DNA from: Comamonadaceae bacterium | Lineage (GTDB): Bacteria > Pseudomonadota > Gammaproteobacteria > Burkholderiales > Burkholderiaceae_C | DNA length: 15,803 nt | Reading direction: 5' to 3' | Assembly: GCA_024642025.1 (NCBI GenBank) | Contig: JAHEBY010000015.1 | Location: forward strand, 1 to 15,803 | Shown: piece by piece, positions 7,875 to 13,673 of the stretch | How positions within the stretch are numbered: the stretch's first letter is position 1 | Layout of the letters: each line of letters begins with the position of its first letter | Translations under genes and position numbers: made by a program | The notes under the pieces: generated by a model | Database searches by the model: none | The model's input: only the letters and a program-made list of their open reading frames with translations | What the model was told of the DNA's origin: nothing

Positions 7875-9919
7875 AGTTGCTGCCCGAACGCCTGAAGAAC
7901 CTGCCCCGCGACAGCAGGGACACGCTCTTTTTATTGGTCGTGATCGGCTGGGTCATCCTGCCGCAGGTTGGCCACCTGCCTCTGTGGTGCAGTCTGCTGG
8001 CTGGCGGCGTGCTGACATGGCGCGCATGGCTGGCTTTGACCCTGAGGCCGCTCCCTTCACGCTGGTGGCTGGCAATCCTGCTGGTGCTGACGATAGGCGC
8101 TACGCTGTTCACGCATCGCACGGTGCTGGGGCGGGATGCGGGCGTCACGCTGATCGTGGTGCTACTCACACTCAAAACCCTTGAGCTACGTGCCCGGCGC
8201 GACGCTTTTGTGGTGTTCTTTTTGAGCTTTTTTACGATGCTCACCAACTTCTTCTTCTCACAGTCTCTGCTCACTGCAGCGGCGATGCTGATCGCACTGC
8301 TGGGGTTATTGACGGCGCTCGTGAACGCCCACATGCCCGTGGGCAAGCCGCCCTTGCTGCAGGCGGCCAAAACGGCCGGCTGGATGGCGCTGTTGGGTGC
8401 GCCCATCATGGCGATCCTGTTTGTGCTGTTCCCCCGCATGGCGCCGTTGTGGGGTCTGCCAGACGATGGCATGCGCGGACGCAGCGGCCTGTCCAGCACG
8501 ATGCAGGTCGGCAACGTGGCCAGCCTCGCGCTGGTTGACGACATTGCGATGCGCGTGCGGTTTCTGGACGCGCGGCCAGCCCAGTCCGATCTGTATTTCC
8601 GTGGACCGGTCCTCTCCACCTTCGACGGGCGCGAATGGAAGCCCTTGCGCTCGGGCTTTCCTGCGCGTATGCAGCTGTCAGCCGATTTGCAGGGCTTGGG
8701 CCCTGCAGTGCGCTATCAGGTGACGCTGGAGTCGGGCAACCGTCCCTGGTTGCTGACCCTTGACGCGGCCGTCGTCAAGCCCGTCATGAATGGCTATGAG
8801 TTGTCCATGACGCCGGAGCTGCAATGGATTGCCGACAGGCCGCTGTCCGACATCGTGCGCTATACAGCCCAAAGTCACGTCGATTTCCGTCATGGGCCGC
8901 GCGGCGGAACGTTTGCCATACAGGACTACGTTGACCTGCCGCCCGGCTTCAACCCGCGCACGCTGGCACTTGCCGCTGAAATGCGCCGCGACCCACAACT
9001 GGCGCAGGCCGGCGCCTCTGAACTGGTCAACGCGGTAATGGAGCGCCTTCGCACGGGCGGCTACACCTACACGCTGGAGCCCGGGGTGTATGGCAAAGAT
9101 ACGGCGGACGAATTCTGGTTTGACCGCAAAGAGGGGTTTTGCGAGCACATTGCATCGAGCTTTGTCATTCTGATGCGCGCGCTGGATGTGCCCGCACGCA
9201 TCGTCACTGGCTATCAGGGGGGCGAAGCCAACAGCGTGGACGGCTTCTGGACCGTGCGCCAGCGTGACGCCCACGCCTGGGCCGAGGTGTGGGTCAAGGG
9301 TCAGGGCTGGACGCGGGTTGACCCCACGTCGGCCGTTGCGCCGGGCCGTGTTGGCACGTTTGACCGTCTTGTGGCGCCGCAAGGGGCCTTGGCCCGGGCG
9401 CTGACAGGGGTTAGCCCGCGCTTTTCGATCAGCCTGCGCGAGGCGTGGGAGGCTGTCAACAACAGCTGGAACCAGTGGGTTTTGAATTACACCCAAGGCA
9501 AACAGCTCAACCTGCTGAAAAACATCGGCTTTGACTCGCCCAGCTGGGAAGATCTGGGCTATTTGCTGATTGCCATCATTGTGGGCGCCAGCCTGCTGGG
9601 CGCTGCGTGGAGCTACTGGGAACGCTCGCGCCACGATCCCTGGCTGAGATTGCTGGGCAAAGCAGCTGCTCGGCTGCAACAATCGGGCCTGGCGGTGCCG
9701 GCCAATAGCGGGCCGAGGCAGATGGCCAGACTGTTCATGGAAAAACATGGTGGGCAGAGCGCGCAGGCGCAAGTGATTCACGACTGGTTGCTGCGCCTTG
9801 AACGCTTGCGGTATGCGCCTGCCGCCTCACCCGGAAACGTCAAAGTCAATTCGCGTGCGCCAGATCGGTCGCTGGTTACACTGGAACGGGAATTTGCACA
9901 ATTTAGTTGGCCATCGTGA
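7871..9919 (+). CDS. tgpA: TgpA-like membrane transglutaminase (DUF3488 + transglutaminase core)
   Basis: A 682-residue inner-membrane protein with a papain-like transglutaminase/protease domain facing the periplasm. Hydrophobic segments lie near 18-34, 37-56, 66-81, 90-104, 112-129, 133-152 and 168-188, matching the N-terminal DUF3488 region. The transglutaminase core carries Cys424 (EGFCEH), His468 (DAHAWAEVW) and Asp484 (VDPTSA), a complete catalytic triad. One more membrane helix follows near 562-584, then a cytoplasmic C-terminal domain. The start ATG at 7871 overlaps the DUF58 stop (ATGA); a longer frame exists upstream but overlaps DUF58. The Pseudomonas homologue TgpA is reported as important for viability; whether that holds here is unknown. 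The gene symbol is by homology only. Confidence 0.93.
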   Translation: MKLLPERLKNLPRDSRDTLFLLVVIGWVILPQVGHLPLWCSLLAGGVLTWRAWLALTLRPLPSRWWLAILLVLTIGATLFTHRTVLGRDAGVTLIVVLLTLKTLELRARRDAFVVFFLSFFTMLTNFFFSQSLLTAAAMLIALLGLLTALVNAHMPVGKPPLLQAAKTAGWMALLGAPIMAILFVLFPRMAPLWGLPDDGMRGRSGLSSTMQVGNVASLALVDDIAMRVRFLDARPAQSDLYFRGPVLSTFDGREWKPLRSGFPARMQLSADLQGLGPAVRYQVTLESGNRPWLLTLDAAVVKPVMNGYELSMTPELQWIADRPLSDIVRYTAQSHVDFRHGPRGGTFAIQDYVDLPPGFNPRTLALAAEMRRDPQLAQAGASELVNAVMERLRTGGYTYTLEPGVYGKDTADEFWFDRKEGFCEHIASSFVILMRALDVPARIVTGYQGGEANSVDGFWTVRQRDAHAWAEVWVKGQGWTRVDPTSAVAPGRVGTFDRLVAPQGALARALTGVSPRFSISLREAWEAVNNSWNQWVLNYTQGKQLNLLKNIGFDSPSWEDLGYLLIAIIVGASLLGAAWSYWERSRHDPWLRLLGKAAARLQQSGLAVPANSGPRQMARLFMEKHGGQSAQAQVIHDWLLRLERLRYAPAASPGNVKVNSRAPDRSLVTLEREFAQFSWPS

Positions 9920-11016
9920 TTCGTCAATTCATTCGAAACGCTATTTTTATAATAGCTGCTTGCGCAATAGCGACGGGGGCTAATAGCGCAAAACTCTCAA
10001 AAAATAACACCAAGAAGCGCCCCGCCTCCTTTCACACAGCCAAGCCTGAGACACGGGGCACTGCCTACGCCGAACGCGCGGATGTGATGGCCGCGGCAGA
10101 CGACATCGCCGCCCGCCGTAACCTGGACACGGCCTGGGTCCGCCGCGCCATCGGCCAATCCGTGTATCTCGCGCAAATCACCCGGTATGTTTTGCCGCCT
10201 CCGGCGGGCACCATCAAGAACTGGCGTGTTTACCGCAGCCGGTTTATTGACGCCACCCGCATCGCCGCTGGCGCCAGCTTCTGGCGCGCCAATGCAGAAA
10301 CACTGGCGCGCGCGCAGACCGAATACGGCGTGCCGCCAGAGATTGTGGTTGGTGTCATTGGTGTGGAGACCATTTACGGCCAGCAAATGGGCGACTTCCG
10401 GGTGATGGATGCACTGGCAACTCTGGCATTCGACTTCCCGCAAACACACCCTCGCGCCGCCCAGCGCACCGAGTTTTTCAAGAGCGAGCTGGAGCAGTTT
10501 TTGAGCCTCGCCAGCCGCACCGGCACCGACCCGCTGTCTTTGCGCGGCAGTTTTGCCGGAGCCATGGGCATGCCGCAGTTCATGCCATCAAGCTGGGCGC
10601 AATACGCGGTGGATTTTGATGGCGACGGCAAGGTCGACCTCTTCAATAGCCCCGCTGACGTGATTGGCTCGGTGGCCAACTACTTCAAGTCCTTCGGCTG
10701 GCAGCCTGGCATGCCCACGCATTACCCGGTGCGGCTTGACCCTGCCCGGCTGGACAAGGAGGCGCTGCTGGCACCCGACATTCTGCCCACGTTTAGCGTG
10801 GCGTCGTTTCAGGAAAAAGGCGCCGTGCTGGAAGGCGCCGCGCTGCAACATACGGGGCCACTGGCGCTGGTGGAGGTGTTCAATGGCGACGCCGAGCCCA
10901 GTTACATTGCAGGCACCGAAAACTTTTACGTCATCACCCGCTACAACTGGAGCAGCTACTACGCCCGCGCCGTGATTGACCTGGGGCGCGAAGTGGCTAA
11001 TTCGATGGGGCAATAG
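9916..11016 (+). CDS. mltB: Membrane-bound lytic murein transglycosylase B, probable lipoprotein
   Basis: Cleaves the beta-1,4 bond between MurNAc and GlcNAc in peptidoglycan, leaving 1,6-anhydro-MurNAc. It has 366 residues from a GTG start at 9916, whose GTGA overlaps the tgpA stop. An upstream in-frame TTG at 9907 is less likely. The N-terminus MIRQFIRNAIFIIAAC is a lipoprotein signal: two Arg, a short hydrophobic core and the lipobox I-A-A-C with Cys16. Ala17 at +2 suggests outer-membrane sorting. The catalytic glutamate is Glu151 in VGVIGVETIYG. Other family segments are GSFAGAMGMPQFMPSSWAQY, FDGDGKVDLFNSPADVIGSV and a C-terminal FYVITRYNWSSYYA. The signal peptide is encoded by repeat copy B. 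Fourth and last gene of the moxR operon. Confidence 0.94.
   Translation: MIRQFIRNAIFIIAACAIATGANSAKLSKNNTKKRPASFHTAKPETRGTAYAERADVMAAADDIAARRNLDTAWVRRAIGQSVYLAQITRYVLPPPAGTIKNWRVYRSRFIDATRIAAGASFWRANAETLARAQTEYGVPPEIVVGVIGVETIYGQQMGDFRVMDALATLAFDFPQTHPRAAQRTEFFKSELEQFLSLASRTGTDPLSLRGSFAGAMGMPQFMPSSWAQYAVDFDGDGKVDLFNSPADVIGSVANYFKSFGWQPGMPTHYPVRLDPARLDKEALLAPDILPTFSVASFQEKGAVLEGAALQHTGPLALVEVFNGDAEPSYIAGTENFYVITRYNWSSYYARAVIDLGREVANSMGQ
9941..10005 (+). repeat. AT-rich in-frame dispersed repeat, copy B (encodes mltB signal peptide)
   Basis: Same pattern as copy A: CTAT-N7-ATAGCT-N18-GGGGCTAA. It contains a perfect 6-base hairpin GCTATT/AATAGC (9940-9945 and 9951-9956, 5-base loop), and TTGCGC is later matched by GCGCAA. 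The string ATAGCTGCTTGCGC matches a repeat I recall as common in Comamonadaceae genomes (recollection, not searched). It encodes MltB residues about 9-30, including the lipobox cysteine. Confidence 0.65.
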
Positions 11017-11089
11017 CACATTTGAATGAGCCCATCAAAGCGGCACATCGCAACCCGCTGTTCGGGATTACGCCCCGGACTGCAGCAAG

Positions 11090-12079
11090 CTAAATCTGGG
11101 TTTGACGCTGGCTTTGACTCTGAATCTCTTCGGGCATCAGGTATTCCCGTGCAATACCTGCGCCGAGCTCGTTCACCCGGTCCAGGAACTGTGTCAGGTA
11201 GGCGTGCAGCCCCGAGGCCAGAATTTCGTCAATGCGCCCGTATTTGAGTTCTGAACACAGCTTTCCTGCCCGGCGCTGCGTGTCGCTGCCAGGATCAACC
11301 GCGACCATGGACAGGTTATGCACCACTTCGTTGAGGCTAGCGTGCAGCGATCGCGGCATATCGGGCCGCAGGAGAAGCAGCTCAGCCACACGCACCGGCT
11401 TGATCACGTTGCGATATACCTTGCGGTAAATCTCAAAGCCCGAAACGCTACGCAGAATGGCGCTCCAGTGGTAGAAATCGTCCTCCTGCTTCTGCTCCGC
11501 TGGCGGGCTGAGAACGTCGATCTCAAGTGCCCGAAACTTTACATCCACCAGGCGCGCGGTATTGTCAGCACGCTCCAGAAATGTGCCCAGGCGCATGAAA
11601 TACAGCGCTTCATCCATCAGCATGGTGCCCACCGTCACACCCCGTGAAAGGTGCGAGCGGAACTTCACCCATTCAAAAAATTCGCTTGGGTCGCGCTGAA
11701 AATCACTGTTTTTGACCATGCGGCGAACCTCCAGCCAGGTCTGGTTCTGGGTTTCCCAGACTTCGGTGGTCAGCGTGCCGCGAACAGCGCGGGCATTCTC
11801 GCGTGCTGCGGTCAGGCAGGAAATGATGCTTGAAGGATTGCTCTCGTCAGCAACCATGAAATCTATGACCTTGTCGGCCCTGACGACGCCGTGGCGCTCC
11901 GTATAAGCAGGCAGCAGTTCGCTGATGCTCAAAAGGCCCTGCCAGCCACTCAGGGCGACTTCGGGCGCTTGCGGCAGCAAGGATGTCTGATAGTTCACAT
12001 CCAGAATACGGGCGGTGTTTTCGGCGCGCTCTGTGTAGCGGGCCATCCAGAACAGGTGATCTGCAGTGCGTGACAACAT
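11090..12079 (-). CDS. Alpha-E domain-containing protein
   Basis: A 329-residue, mostly helical cytoplasmic protein of the alpha-E family (COG2307), of unknown biochemical role. It is regularly encoded beside a circularly permuted ATP-grasp protein. The start MLSRTADHLFWMARYTERAE is typical. The motif ERA[ED]NTAR occurs twice (17-24 and 169-176), suggesting an internal duplication. The C-terminus is an alternating Gln tail (QSQSQRQTQI). The ATG at 12079 has AAGGAG 9 bases upstream. It follows the ATP-grasp gene by 52 bases and is surely in the same operon. It converges with mltB across a 73-base gap in which I see no convincing terminator. Confidence 0.92.
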   Translation of the reverse strand: MLSRTADHLFWMARYTERAENTARILDVNYQTSLLPQAPEVALSGWQGLLSISELLPAYTERHGVVRADKVIDFMVADESNPSSIISCLTAARENARAVRGTLTTEVWETQNQTWLEVRRMVKNSDFQRDPSEFFEWVKFRSHLSRGVTVGTMLMDEALYFMRLGTFLERADNTARLVDVKFRALEIDVLSPPAEQKQEDDFYHWSAILRSVSGFEIYRKVYRNVIKPVRVAELLLLRPDMPRSLHASLNEVVHNLSMVAVDPGSDTQRRAGKLCSELKYGRIDEILASGLHAYLTQFLDRVNELGAGIAREYLMPEEIQSQSQRQTQI

Positions 12080-12131
12080 GTCGGAATTCTCCTTTTTCGT
12101 TATTTGGGTTCGCGTTGGTGAGTCGCCATGC

Positions 12132-13595
12132 TCAGCTTTCCAGAACCCAGGTATCTTTGGTGCCGCCGCCCTGCGACGAATTGACGACCAGCGAACCTTC
12201 CTTGAGCGCCACGCGGGTCAGACCGCCCGGGACCATGCGCACCGTTTTGCCAGACAGCACATAGGGCCGCAAGTCAATATGGCGCGGTGCAATGCCGCTT
12301 TCGACAAACGTTGGGCAACTCGACAGGCTGAGCGTGGGCTGCGCAATATAGCCAGAGGGGTTGGCCTGAATCGCCTTGCGGAAATCCTCGATTTCCTGTT
12401 TGGTCGACGTTGGCCCCACCAGCATGCCGTAACCGCCGGCACCGTGCACTTCCTTGACCACCAGATCTTTGAGGTTGGCCATCACGTAAGCCATTTCGTC
12501 AGGGTTGCGGCACATGTGCGTGGGCACATTGTTCAAAATCGGCTTTTCACCCAGATAAAACTCGATCATCTTGGGCACATACGGATAAATTGACTTGTCG
12601 TCTGCCACACCGGTTCCCACCGCATTGCAGATGGTGACATTCCCGGCACGATAGGCATCCATCAACCCGTGACAGCCCAAGGTCGAATCGGCCCGGAAGG
12701 TTTTGGGGTCCAGAAAGTCGTCGTCCAGCCGTCGGTTGATGACGTCGACCCGCTTCGGCCCGCGTGTGGTGCGCATAAACACAAAGTCGTCCTTGACGAA
12801 CAGGTCTTTGCCTTCCACCAGCTCCACACCCATTTGCTGCGCCAGAAACGCGTGCTCGTAATAAGCGCTGTTGTACATGCCAGGCGTCAGCACCACCACG
12901 GTGGGCTCGGCTGCCGTTGGCGGGCTAGCCTCCCGCAGGGTTTCGAGCAGCAAGTCGGGGTAATGGGCCACCGGCTCCACACGATGCAGCGAGAACAAAT
13001 CAGGGAACAGCCGCATCATCATCTTGCGGTTTTCCAGCATGTAGCTCACGCCGCTGGGCACCCGCAGGTTGTCTTCCAGCACAAAATACTCGCCCTCGCC
13101 TTGCGCGTTGGGTGCGCGCACCATGTCAATGCCTGAGATGGCGGAATAAATATTGTTGGTGACGTGTACGCCAACCATTTCGGGGCGGAACTGCACATTG
13201 TTCCGCAGCTGCTCGGCCGGCACAACACCCGCCTTGATGATGTCCTGATCGTGGTACACGTCATGAATAAAGCGGTTCAGCGCAGTGACGCGTTGCACCA
13301 GGCCTTTTTCCATCACGGACCACTCATGTGCCGGAATGACCCGCGGTATCAGGTCGAACGGGATGAGACGCTCAGTGCCAGAGCCATCTTCGTCCTTGTC
13401 GCCATAGACAGCAAAAGTGATGCCGACGCGCCGAAAAATCAGTTCGGTTTCTTCGCGCTTTTTGGCCATCGTGTCGCCTGGCTGGCGAGCGAGCCATTCG
13501 TCGTAAATCTTGTAATGGTCGCGAATTTGTGCGCCCTTAGAGAAAAACTCGTAGGGCAATTGCGTATACATCTCATCGAATTTTTTCGTGCTCAT
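12132..13595 (-). CDS. Circularly permuted ATP-grasp protein
   Basis: A predicted ATP-dependent carboxylate-amine ligase (COG2308) of 487 residues from ATG at 13595. Conserved segments are DHYKIYDEWL (26-35), LIPFDLIPRVIPAHEW (77-92), NRFIHDVYHDQDIIKAGVVP (107-126), LEDNLRVPSGVSYMLENRK (173-191) and LTPGMYNSAYYEHAFLAQQM (236-255). Toward the C-terminus come KEVHGAGGYGMLVGP (381-395), RHIDLRPYVL (438-447), then PGGLTRVALKEGSLVVNSSQ (456-475), GGGTKDTW (476-483). By family knowledge these proteins are proposed to add amino acids or peptides to an unknown target together with alpha-E proteins, often with a transglutaminase-like protease and the proteasome-like Anbu. Neither of those last two is adjacent here. 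The substrate is unknown. Confidence 0.93.
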   Translation of the reverse strand: MSTKKFDEMYTQLPYEFFSKGAQIRDHYKIYDEWLARQPGDTMAKKREETELIFRRVGITFAVYGDKDEDGSGTERLIPFDLIPRVIPAHEWSVMEKGLVQRVTALNRFIHDVYHDQDIIKAGVVPAEQLRNNVQFRPEMVGVHVTNNIYSAISGIDMVRAPNAQGEGEYFVLEDNLRVPSGVSYMLENRKMMMRLFPDLFSLHRVEPVAHYPDLLLETLREASPPTAAEPTVVVLTPGMYNSAYYEHAFLAQQMGVELVEGKDLFVKDDFVFMRTTRGPKRVDVINRRLDDDFLDPKTFRADSTLGCHGLMDAYRAGNVTICNAVGTGVADDKSIYPYVPKMIEFYLGEKPILNNVPTHMCRNPDEMAYVMANLKDLVVKEVHGAGGYGMLVGPTSTKQEIEDFRKAIQANPSGYIAQPTLSLSSCPTFVESGIAPRHIDLRPYVLSGKTVRMVPGGLTRVALKEGSLVVNSSQGGGTKDTWVLES

Positions 13596-13599
13596 AAAT

Positions 13600-13605
13600 C
13601 TCCTC
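13600..13605 (-). promoter_or_regulatory. Shine-Dalgarno that fixes the ATP-grasp start
   Basis: GAGGAG lies 4 bases before the ATG at 13595. It falls within the longer frame that would begin at GTG 13607, so the ATG (MSTKKFDEMY) is the better start and the 4-residue extension is unlikely. Confidence 0.75.
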
Positions 13606-13673
13606 ACTTCTTCTATTTACAGCATAACCGATTTGCATCAAGCAAGGTTTAAGCCAACTTTTCACCAGCCCTT

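Noticed and set aside
13614..13641. Possible promoter before the ATP-grasp gene (TTGATG, 16 bases, TAAATA, minus strand)
   Set aside because: The transcript would begin almost at the Shine-Dalgarno and the -10 matches only 3 of 6 consensus positions.
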